Below are positions 27,101 to 35,600 of a DNA stretch of 64,000 nucleotides, one piece after another; position 1 is the first letter of the stretch, and each line of letters starts with the position of its first letter. Both the position numbers and the translations under genes were made by a program. Source of the stretch: Ascaris suum. Its lineage: Eukaryota > Nematoda > Chromadorea > Rhabditida > Ascarididae. The stretch is taken from positions 11,432,053 through 11,496,052 of the forward strand of contig CM024172.1 of NCBI GenBank assembly GCA_013433145.1. The letters run 5' to 3'. The notes below the pieces were generated by a model. The model did no database searches and was not told the origin of the DNA. It saw only the letters and a list, made by a program, of their open reading frames with translations.

Positions 27101-27615
27101 ACATTTCTTAATACCGTATTCTCGAAAATTTCCATTGATTAAAATTCTAATTAGAAATGAATATTCCGTTCAAATTTTTATCACATCGAATATTTTTATT
27201 CAAATATTAATAATTTTTAAAAAAATATCGACTCAATTTTAGTGAAAATTATCGAAATTATTAAAGCGAAGAAACGGTAAAATAATTGTAATAAGAAAAG
27301 ATGTTGATATACGATAGTTAGTGGCACTATTGATGGAATTTCGCCAAAATATTTGCGAGCGCAATTGAGCGGGATGAAATTCTCGGCTGATGAGGAGTTA
27401 AGGTTTAGGCGCGTTAAATGCAACTTCGATCATCAATGATCATGGTGGAGTGAGGGAGATTCGATGGGGGGATGGGGTGGGGGTGGGGGGAGGGGGGAGG
27501 AGTGGTGGTGAAAGGGAAAGGGGGGAGGGAGAGGAGAAAGATCTGATTCAAGATTGATACATACCCTCTTATGCGGTGATCGGATGCTATCATTCATAGA
27601 ATCAAAACCATCCAA
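602..27615 (-). CDS. set-26: PHD + SET domain chromatin reader, KMT2E/SETD5 (SET-9/SET-26) family
   Basis: Predicted nuclear chromatin protein that reads methylated histone H3 rather than methylating it. I chained 28 exons by splice phase. Complement coordinates, 5' to 3': 27565-27615, 26240-26318, 25129-25216, 22865-22946, 22170-22272, 21118-21196, 20033-20137, 18407-18492, 17575-17689, 16420-16619, 15502-15560, 14298-14498, 13875-14051, 12206-12883, 11189-11287, 10727-10855, 9619-9961, 8525-8788, 7913-8099, 7056-7278, 6274-6396, 4924-5129, 3971-4154, 3058-3243, 2124-2515, 2028-2068, 1157-1238, 602-836. They total 4797 nt, 1598 aa plus stop, close to the length I recall for C. elegans SET-26. 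Order: low-complexity N-terminus, Q-rich centre with AT-hook, PHD at about 1022-1069, SET at about 1165-1310, basic tail. Family assignment is firm. Exons 3-23 are phase-consistent and well supported. Exons 1-2 and the last three are tentative. The symbol is by homology; set-9 is an equal paralogue. Confidence 0.85.
3058..5129 (-). other. Divergent SET domain, predicted catalytically inactive
   Basis: Three exons, complement(4924-5129), (3971-4154) and (3058-3243), join as AG|T (Ser) and then GAG|ATC. They give a SET core: [11 protein letters not shown], then [10 protein letters not shown] (like the IEYRGKF strand), VPFVALYS (like FVLFYS), [21 protein letters not shown] (counterpart of CVDARTF...RFIRRSCTPN) and ITFPFDNDY. 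The usual NHxCxPN methyl-donor motif reads RRSCHPN, so the Asn-His pair is missing, exactly as in KMT2E/SETD5. Loss of methyltransferase activity is expected. A cysteine cluster, VCACC, about 17 residues after ITFPFDNDY may act as a post-SET-like zinc site. The intron between the second and third exons contains a 20-C tract. Confidence 0.9.
3864..3883. repeat. C20 homopolymer in a PHD/SET intron
   Basis: Twenty consecutive C on the plus strand, that is G20 in the minus-strand transcript. It lies between the second and third SET exons. Confidence 0.95.
6079..6144. repeat. (TA)33 microsatellite
   Basis: 66 bp of uninterrupted TA. It sits in the intron between PHD/SET exons 21 and 22. Confidence 0.97.
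7056..8099 (-). other. PHD finger (H3K4me3-reader type) of the PHD/SET protein
   Basis: Encoded by exons complement(7913-8099) and complement(7056-7278), joined as AA|A (Lys). The eight zinc ligands are all present in C4HC3 order: Cys1024, 1026, 1038, 1041, His1046, Cys1049, 1063 and 1066. The segment [16 protein letters not shown] is nearly the KMT2E sequence. Three of the four residues that form the trimethyl-lysine pocket in KMT2E (Thr, Met, Trp as I recall them) are conserved at 1022, 1035 and 1044. The fourth, an Asp, aligns with Asn1031. A long basic, helix-prone stretch rich in [11 protein letters not shown] follows the finger. The domain therefore probably binds H3 tails methylated at K4, with affinity possibly changed by the Asp-to-Asn difference. 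Confidence 0.9.
8525..9961 (-). other. Gln/Pro/Ser-rich linker before the PHD finger
   Basis: Two exons, complement(9619-9961) and complement(8525-8788), encode about 200 residues of disordered-looking sequence. The first carries glutamine runs ([15 protein letters not shown]) and proline-rich stretches. The second is Ser/Glu-rich ([22 protein letters not shown]). They join Ser-Ser-Ala at a phase-1 junction with a canonical GTAAGT donor and a TTTCAG acceptor. The second exon ends at GTGAGT in phase 1 and joins the PHD exon as ACT-G|AG. No domain is recognised. The region is likely a flexible, interaction-prone linker. Confidence 0.8.
9474..9516. repeat. 23-bp direct duplication
   Basis: ACTACCTGTAATTAACAACA occurs twice (9474-9493 and 9497-9516) separated by GGC. 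It lies in the intron after the Q/P-rich exon. Confidence 0.95.
10727..11287 (-). other. AT-hook split across two exons of the PHD/SET gene
   Basis: Exon complement(11189-11287) has a run of six glutamines and ends with TPRGRGRP at a GTGAGT donor. The next in-phase exon, complement(10727-10855), starts PRMRSS after a TTTCTGCAG acceptor, giving RGRGRPPR at about residues 729-736. That is a canonical AT-hook core (RGRP flanked by basic residues and proline), a motif known to bind the minor groove of AT-rich DNA. The downstream exon then becomes Ser/Arg-rich ([13 protein letters not shown]). An AT-hook ahead of a PHD finger suggests combined DNA and histone contact. The join depends on skipping a possible small exon at about 10.98 kb, which would break the frame. 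Confidence 0.75.
11532..11548. repeat. C17 followed by A10 in a PHD/SET intron
   Basis: Seventeen C directly followed by ten A, in the intron 5' of the AT-hook exon. Confidence 0.95.
11835..11930. repeat. 23-bp minisatellite, four units
   Basis: Units of the type CCCCTCCCATAGAGTGATGT: two identical copies (11835-11857, 11858-11880), a third with an expanded C run (11881-11909) and a diverged fourth (11910-11929). It is intronic to the PHD/SET gene. The C run in unit 3 suggests slippage. Confidence 0.93.
15502..22946 (-). other. Acidic then Y/S/G/Q-rich low-complexity N-terminal region of the PHD/SET protein
   Basis: Eight consecutive exons (complement 22865-22946 through 15502-15560) join without a phase error. 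The first is strongly acidic, with DDDDE and DDEEEE runs. Later ones are rich in Tyr, Ser, Gly, Gln and Thr and carry a loose recurring pattern: [19 protein letters not shown] at about residues 167-185, [19 protein letters not shown] at about 202-220, and [16 protein letters not shown] about 30 residues later. Basic RGR ([10 protein letters not shown]) follows. No folded domain is recognisable. The composition resembles prion-like or phase-separating tracts, which is an inference. Splice phase decides the frame of the 20.1-kb exon: a different frame is also open there but cannot join its neighbours. Confidence 0.75.
21777..21793. repeat. C17 homopolymer in a PHD/SET intron
   Basis: Seventeen consecutive C on the plus strand, between the exons at 22.2 and 21.1 kb. 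It reads as G in the transcript. Confidence 0.95.
23513..23529. repeat. C17 homopolymer in a PHD/SET intron
   Basis: Seventeen consecutive C on the plus strand within a C/T-rich stretch, between the exons at 25.1 and 22.9 kb. Confidence 0.95.
25129..27615 (-). other. 5' exons and alternative starts of the PHD/SET gene
   Basis: The proposed first exon, complement(27565-27615), opens with MDGFDSMND and ends at a GTATGT donor. The second, complement(26240-26318), follows a CAG acceptor. It has a very strong GTAAGT donor after 26256 (phase 0) and a weaker GTGATA donor after 26240 (phase 1). Only the weaker one joins in frame to exon 3, complement(25129-25216), unless exon 3 uses an internal GAG acceptor. 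Exon 3 itself has a TTTGCAG acceptor followed 23 nt later by an ATG at 25193 in a good context (purine at -3, G at +4). An mRNA trans-spliced at 25216 and starting at 25193 is therefore equally possible, and exons 1-2 would then belong to another isoform or be false. Exons 3 and 4 join perfectly (GC+T, Ala). Confidence 0.5.
27464..27535 (+). repeat. G-rich quadruplex-prone tract near the PHD/SET first exon
   Basis: Runs of GGGGGG, GGGG, GGGGG, GGGGGG and GGGGGG are separated by one to three bases on the plus strand, so at least four G-tracts of four or more fall within about 40 nt. This satisfies the classical G-quadruplex pattern. It lies immediately downstream of the proposed first exon of the minus-strand gene, so in that transcript it would be C-rich intron 1. 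Confidence 0.7.
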
Positions 27616-30249
27616 AATTATCGTTTATTTAATAAGTAAGATGATTCGCATAATGAAACGTTGCTTTTGGGGTTCTTTTGTTCTCTAGAGACTCTATTAG
27701 GTTGTCAATCACTACAACCTTGAACTTTGTGATACCATTAATTAAGACTGCAGCATTGCCTTCCAGGTAGGGTATATTTCATAACTACCCTACCTGTAAG
27801 GTAATCGCAGTCGCAAATATTTACCCCTTCAAAACGTTTCGACAACTTGCCTCAGTCGCATTTGAAGTTTTTTCATAAGCTTTGGCAGCATTTTAAAAAA
27901 AAACTGAATTTATCTTCATTGCGTCTATAGGCATGTGCATTTGTCTGTCTATTGTCTATCGGTTTGTCCGTCTCTGTCCGTTAAATCCCAACTAAGGAAG
28001 CATTGAAGCACTGAAGTGATGAGATTTGTTGTGTACTTTTTGCATTATAGATCTTATAGCATATTTGAAGGTAGTATACTTGTATCAATTATAGACCAAC
28101 AAGTAAACCATATTCAGCCTTGAAAAAAAGTTGGACGTGTTTAACCGATGTCAATAGAACTAATTTTATATCAAATTAGACGGTTTATATCAAAACGAAT
28201 CCTCAATCGAAGATCTACCGATACTTGTGATCGGCTCATTTTAAAATATGATTTGCTTGTTGGTCATAAGGGAGACTGATGGGATGGGCGAAATATAAAG
28301 AGCACGGTTTGTGCTATTTCGCTTAGGATTTTTCATCATTTATTTCCATCTAGAATAAAATCTAAGGAAATATTCATTACGAAGCAAAAAAAAAAGAAAA
28401 TCATTTCAATTTTCAGACGTCAATAAAGCGATGGCTTTATTTCATTGCATCGAATTTTAATTTTACCATACAAATTGAATAAAAAGTTTCTTTTTTTTTT
28501 AAAGTCGATTATTCGCATTAATTATGTGTTAATCAGAAAATAAATTAGGTGGGGGGGGGGGGGAGGGAGGGTGGAGATGATATGCAAATTTTTGAGAAGG
28601 TCCCATAAGAGAGCGATTTGCATAGATGTCGAGCAGAAATATCAACGAATTAAATCTGCATAAATAATATTGAATTGAGTAAATTAACCAATTTGCTCAA
28701 CTCATAAGTAATACCCGACTGCACCGACTAATACGGGCAAGTTGTAAGCGCTACACCCTGCTGGTCACCAGTCACCACATCAACTATCCCTTATACAGCG
28801 GATCGAAAGACGTCAATACTTTCATTCGATAGTTTTTGTAATCTGTGCTTTGTGAAGCCACAGGTTTCTCTATAAAGGTGTTTTTACCTGTAGAATTTCC
28901 TCAAAAATATACAGGTATAGGAAGTTGTATAGGTAAAGAGCGAGGACTTTTTTTAGGTATGAGAATATTTTGCAACGATATGGCAGTGTGATGGAAAAAT
29001 AGAATAGTTAGAGTGTGGACACTCGAAGCTAGCTAAGTGCAATAACGATTATATACGGAAATAATTCTATATGCTTCCATAATTTTAAATGCAATAGTTA
29101 GTGCAATACCGGTCGTTATTGCAGTATTATTGCAAAAATTTCTATGCAATATAGGTATAAAATTAAATGCAAAAATATATTGATGCAATAAAAACAAGCA
29201 TATTCGGAGGTGTTCGCAATGGCTAAAAGCGAAGGGTACCCGGAAATGAGATAATATTTAGTTATTTTATACAAACTACAACAGTATCTAAACGAAATTT
29301 TTTACTCCAAACATTCGGCTGTCAATATTAATAACCATATTTTGACATCCGGAAAAAAAACGGTTCCTGAAAGCATGGGAAAGTTGACCGGAAATTGATA
29401 TTTGAGGAGTCATTAAAAAAAAACAATTCGATGAAAGTTGCCAGAGTGGAGCTTAAAATTTTTATAACTCATGAAGCGTTTAGAAATTTACAATAATTTA
29501 TTTAACTTTCTTCGAAAATTTCCTCAAAATTCCGCAAAAATAATCACTAATTTTTTACACAATGAAATTAAAATAAATCTATCTTATTTATGGAGAAATA
29601 TTTATGAAATTCTCTCTTTTATATGGCTAATAAATGATGAAATAGTTAACGAAATGTTAGAAATTTCAATGAAATAACTATACTTATAATTTTTCGAATA
29701 TTAAATTAGTGAGGAAATTAAATTAAAGAATTAATTAAAATTAAACCTATATAGGAAATTGAATTAAAAATGTATAGAAAACTTTTTTTATTTTTAAGTT
29801 ATTTTTAAGGCAGACTTTTTTTTTTTCTGAAGTGCAAACGATTCGATTAATTTGAGATAAATTTTATCCATGGAAAGTGTTTAGTCGATTCTTTTTTTTT
29901 TTTTTTTCATCACTTTTATTTATTCTCAGTTTATTGTACGATATGTAATATATTATTGTGTATATATTTGAATTGATTAATAGCCGTCGTTGATCGAACT
30001 ATTAGAAAATATTTCCCTTGATTTGATTTGATTTGATTTTTTTTTTTTAATCCTATCTTTAGATCAACTTTGATCTGATTGCTTTATTTTATTTGTTTAT
30101 TTTCTATTTTTTATTTATATTGTATACTCGTTGTTTTTTTTTTTCTACAATTATTAACAAATATCTCCTATTAATATAGCTTATCTTAATTATTACAGGT
30201 AATCTCAACGTATTTATTACAGGTACTATCACAGGTGTAAACGTCGATA
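27616..30249. promoter_or_regulatory. Divergent intergenic region between the PHD/SET gene and NOL10
   Basis: The two genes face away from each other across about 2.6 kb (about 5 kb if the PHD/SET mRNA starts at 25.2 kb). No exon could be supported on either strand. The region is AT-rich with poly-T/poly-A runs, plus a G-rich stretch at 28549-28574 (13 Gs in a row, then GGGAGGG) that could fold as a quadruplex. No TATA box or known operator was identified. Any promoter role is inferred from position. Confidence 0.4.
30191..30249 (+). promoter_or_regulatory. Tandem splice acceptors just upstream of the NOL10 start
   Basis: Three AG sites occur in the 59 bases before the ATG: TATTACAG ending at 30198, TTTATTACAG ending at 30222 and TATCACAG ending at 30234. 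Using the last two would leave a leader of only 15 or 27 nt before the ATG. An acceptor without a visible upstream first exon, very close to the start codon, is the usual look of a nematode spliced-leader trans-splice site. An ordinary 5'-UTR intron would look the same. The site was chosen by context alone. Confidence 0.5.
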
Positions 30250-31981
30250 ATGCAGGTTTCGCTTGCAAATGACGTTAAAATCTACAATCTTAGCGCTGGT
30301 AAATCGATTCCTGAGTGGATATCCGATCGAAAACGACGTAAACTTGAGCAAAAAGATATCGGTTAGTGAATATCTTCTGAAGAGTTATATAGTTTGACAA
30401 TAATATGGCTCCTTCAATTACTGCTATCGTTAGACGTACAATAATAATTGCAGTTATTTAAAAGCTTATCTAATGCGGTCGAATATTTGTTTATTTATTG
30501 TTTGTTTACTTACATATTTACTTATCTGTTTATTTATTTGTGTATTTATTTGTTTATTCTTTATTTATTTGTTTATTTGTCTGTTTTTTTTATTTATTCT
30601 TATTTATATTGATCATTGATAATATAATTTACTAAGTTAATTGCTGATAACTTTCATTTTATTATCATTTCTTTCACTATATCATTTTGCATGATTATAA
30701 CTACAAATATATTATATTAGTAGTATTCGATGAATTCCCACATCAATTTTTCTTTTAGATATTCGTCGAAGAATTCAATTGATACAAGATTTCGATATGC
30801 CTGATGTGAGTCACACGGTTAATGTTTCACCTGATGGACGATATATATTCGCAACAGGTATGTTATTACCTTATATTGATTTTTATTGATTATTATTACG
30901 ACGTCATGCGTCTGCATATCCGAATGTGGTACTACGCATATTTCAGCTCGGTATTTAAGTCACTTCTATAGCATCAATATAGGATGTCTTTGCTTTATCT
31001 CGATTGATCATCTCTTCTTTGAGTTGTCAAAAATTAAACGCGTCTAAAAATTAGCGATAAAATTTTCTCGGAAATCGGTGATTTGCGGCGACTATAGGTG
31101 AGACAATCCATCGGTAAACGATATGTACATTAATATCATAATAGAGCATATTAGTAAATATATGCTAATGTTCGCATTTCATCTCCACCCCCTCCTAATC
31201 GCCCGCGAGCATACCCATAGAGCTTCCCGTCTTTTCCTGAGGATTCCCAGAGGGCACCCCGCCCATGGGGCTTGTCCTCTTTACACTACTATATGCCAAT
31301 TTATATTTCTTAGTGCGCAAAAGAAATTCATTCTTATATTGCCGTTGAATTTATATGTTTAATCGATTATTTATTATTGTTATTTGTTTTTATAATATTT
31401 TAAATTATCGCATAGTTGCAATATGTCAAAAAGTTATTTCATTAATTATTTGTAACGTCAAATTATTCTTATTTATAAACGTAATAATAACTATGGTTTT
31501 TCTTTATGCAATTTATTGCTCAATTATTTTTCATTTTTTTTTTCTTCAATTTTTTCCGTTTCTTTGATGATTTCTTTATTATTGTAATTCAATTTTTTTT
31601 TTATTGCTCATGTATTTTTTATTTTTTTCAATATTTTGTCTTCTTTTATGATGTCTTTCGTACAACGTTTATTAGAGTTTATTCGAAAAGCTATTTATGT
31701 GTCAATTATTTATATATTATTTCAGGTACTTATAAACCATTTGTGAAATGTTTCGATCTAAACGATATATCATTGAAATTTGCACGTGGATTAGATGCTG
31801 ACGTTATAAAGATGGTTATACTTAGCGATGATTACTCAAAGGTTTATTTTTTTATTTTTCCTTCAATTGAAGTATCGTTTTAAAAATTTTCTCAAAATTT
31901 TACTTTCAATAGTTATTTTATTATTATTATTACTACTTTATTTTAACTATTTGAAATTATTTTATTTAATAGTCATAATTA

Positions 31982-32019
<38 letters not shown>

Positions 32020-32582
32020 CATTGTACTTTCCGCGTATGGTTGCATTTTTATTACTTATGACTTATCCAACAGAATTCCCTTCCCCTCCTCTCTCTCCCC
32101 TCCCCCCCCCCCCCCCCCCCCCCCTCCATAGAACACGCTAACATCACATCAATACCATTTATTCATTCATATAAAATTACATCTACACAACAATATTATC
32201 TCTTTTTTTTTCATCTATTCTTGAATGTCCACATGAATAAACTGATATTTACGAAGAGCTTCCAATGGGGCATTATAAATTTATCGTTCGAAAATATTTG
32301 AGTGTAATAATTTCAGTTCATTTTATTGGAGGAGGATCGGTATCTAGAGATGCATGCCGCATTTGGACGTTATTTTAGAATGAGGATCCCAAAATTTGGT
32401 CGTGATATGGCATTCTCTCATGAATCGAGTGATCTCTTTATCGTCGGTAGTGGGTAAGTCTTTCGATCATTTCAACCTATATATCCATAAAACGATGCAA
32501 CAATTACTTAAATATAGACAGTTATCATTTTCGATTCTCTAATACTATTTGATATATATTGTAAGTTTTTATTTTGTTATTA

Positions 32583-32666
<84 letters not shown>

Positions 32667-35600
32667 TAAGAGAGCATAAGGGTGTAATATCCTTTTTTTG
32701 GGGTAATATTTTTTTCATATCCTTTAGAATAAAAGCTTATTATATTAATGTTTTTCATTATAATTTCTATGTATTTTTTTCTTTTTTCTTTTTTATAAAA
32801 ATCCTTAATAAAGAATAGAATACTTATTGAATAGAATGTTATTTATCAAATCGCAATCAATCATTTCAAAAATATTATTTAATTAAGTGTGAATTCATTA
32901 TCTACGAATATTAAAAATTAAATTTAATCTATACAATTAATCAAAAATATTTATAATTTCTCTCATAGTTAAACTATTACATTATATAAATATTATATAA
33001 TATATCGCCTAATGTTTCATTTAAAAATAGATAAAATGTGATTATCAGTCATTTTGTAATGACTAATTTTGTAGAGTTGAAGTATCGTTAAGAGTAAGAG
33101 GCCTATATTTCGATTTAACGATTTTTGAATCAATCTTTCTAATTTTGAATTTATTTTTATTTCTTTGTTTTTCATTTTTCAATTTCTAATAGTGATTTTT
33201 TTTTCAATGGAAAATTTTTTCAACTATGTTTTTTTTTGCTTTTTTTTTCTGTAAAAATATATATTATTTTATATGTTCTAATGCGAGAAATCTTTTTCTT
33301 TTTTTTGCAGTAGTGAGATTTATCGATTGAATTTGGAACAAGGCCAATTTTTGGAGCCTTTAACAACATCTTCACCATCGTTGACATGTTGTGAATTCAA
33401 TGATCATCATCAGCTATTCGTATGTGGTACAGTCGATGGTCGAATAGAGGCATGGGATCATCGCGACCGTAGTCGTGCTGGTATTCTCGATTGTGCTCCG
33501 CATGCTCTATCGGATGATACTGCTGAGTGGGTATAACCTCCTTATTTTACTTGAATTTAGCCAAATTTTTTTTGGGAATTGCCGATTTTTGTCAGCGCTA
33601 TCCAAGATGTCCATGGGAAATCGAGACGATATTATAATATTCGATTATAGCGTCGATATTTCAATGATGAAATTCAGTTTTTTTTTTGCTGAGTTTTACT
33701 ATTAGATGCGCTTCGGTAATTATGTCTTTTCCTGTATTAGTTGAATTTATTTTATTATTATCGAATTATTCGAAATTATCTAATTTTAAGTTGTTTTAAA
33801 ATGTACTCAATATCCATTCATTAAAAAAAAAAAAAGAATGGAAAAAATGCCACTTAGAAATAAATCAAATGTGGAGGTATAATAAAGGAGCTAGTTGATA
33901 TGTTATACGCTTTTGCAATTGCATTCATTACACCAACCGCGATGTTATCAATTTTCAATAAATAATAAAATTTACGCTATCCTACATTCATATTTCAATT
34001 CAACTGAGCGGTTGGTCCATACAAATCAATAAAAGGCTTACTTACTTTCTTCGTAATTCAATCGAGCGTAAAGCGTGGATAGTGAGTGATAAGTACATCA
34101 TAGGCGCAAAAACGTCGTTAGAAGATTTTGGGCTCTTTTAATTAGTTTATATTTGATATATTCTATAGGTCGGCCTCCGATAATTATTTGGAAAACTTTT
34201 ATATAAGTATAGAAGGTTGTCCTATAATATATCAAATCTCGTAGCTTTAGCTCAAGTGCTTGCCGAGTTGAAACTAATGGAGGACAGGTGGATGAATGTA
34301 CGTCTTTGTGCGCATTGACACAAAACAGCCATAATCCCCTTTTTTTATAGATCAGTTTGTGGGAGGTACCGGTTGTGATCAGACTTGCGAACTGCCTATC
34401 TATTTTCCCGGATACTATAAGCTTTTTATTCAAAGTTTTCTCGATCTTTAATATGCAAATAACTTATGATTGTTGTATCGGGAATATTAGTGTTAGTTAT
34501 GAACGTTGATATTTATTATCATAGCTTTGATTAAGTTATTACGTTTATTTTCGTTGCAGTGAATTACCGCAGACTTGTGCTGTCAAATTCAAAGATGCTT
34601 TACATTTGGCTGTTGGTACGAGCACTGGTAAGGTGAGTACGTTACTTTGTTGGAATGTTCGCATAAAGTTGAGAAGCATTCACGAGGGTAGATCAAATAC
34701 CCTATCCTAGAACCTCCCCTTTGATTTAGGGGCAACATGCAGCCCATTCTAAAATCCTAACATCACACCTGCCGGGTAGCATGAAAAAAGACAATGAACA
34801 GATGAGAAAAAGAAAAATATGCATATCCTTGAATGTAAATGAGATGACAAAAATCTAGTACTGTACTCAATAGTCACTCAGAGCATAAAGACTTCGTGGG
34901 ATTTGCCCGAAACCCTTCGAAAAAGCAGTCTTCCACATGCTTGAGGTAGTAGTACAGGTGTTGCGGAGGAAAGACGGATGATAGGTTGACCACGTTAGTG
35001 TCATTCAGCGAAACATGGTCGAATTAGAAGCGTTGAAGAGGAAGAATCAAAGAAAGCTAGAAGTGAATTATCAGTGAGTACCTTCAAAACAGAGCAGTAG
35101 CTGATAGCTTCGAAAAAAAAGAGAAAAATGTTTGGATAGGTAATCAGCACACCATAATATGGTTCGCAGTGAATCCATAGAGTTGATGTGTTAGCTTGTT
35201 ATAGATTAGTTGATTGCAAGACGGTGCTAAATGATTGCAATAGAGAGGGTCCCACTCAAAAACACCAACAAACAACGGCAATCCACCACACTCTTCTATG
35301 CAGACAATAAAACAGTCCTTTGATATTAATGGAAATATCGTTCCATCGTTAAAATAAGCCATTTCAATTCACTATAATTCTCTTAAACGGTGTTATTACA
35401 TATCTCTACGATTGTGTAGAGGAGGTTTTATGTTTGTATATTCACTATGTATATTTATATATGTGCGTCCATGTGTTAGTGCATGTTGATGTGTATGTGC
35501 GTCTGTGTATATGTTCGTATGTGTGCATGTGAGCGTGCATGCGTGCACATTTGTGCACGTACGTATGCATATTTGATGTGGGTGGATACTTATGTATAAC

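Noticed and set aside
34098..34433. 111-codon minus-strand open stretch in NOL10 intron 5
   Set aside because: No recognisable motif and no splice partner. Checked for reverse transcriptase motifs without success.
34942..34952. TGAGGTAGTAG, identical to the first 11 bases of let-7
   Set aside because: No complementary arm able to form a miRNA hairpin was seen within about 80 bases on either side, and the match stops at base 11. Probably chance.
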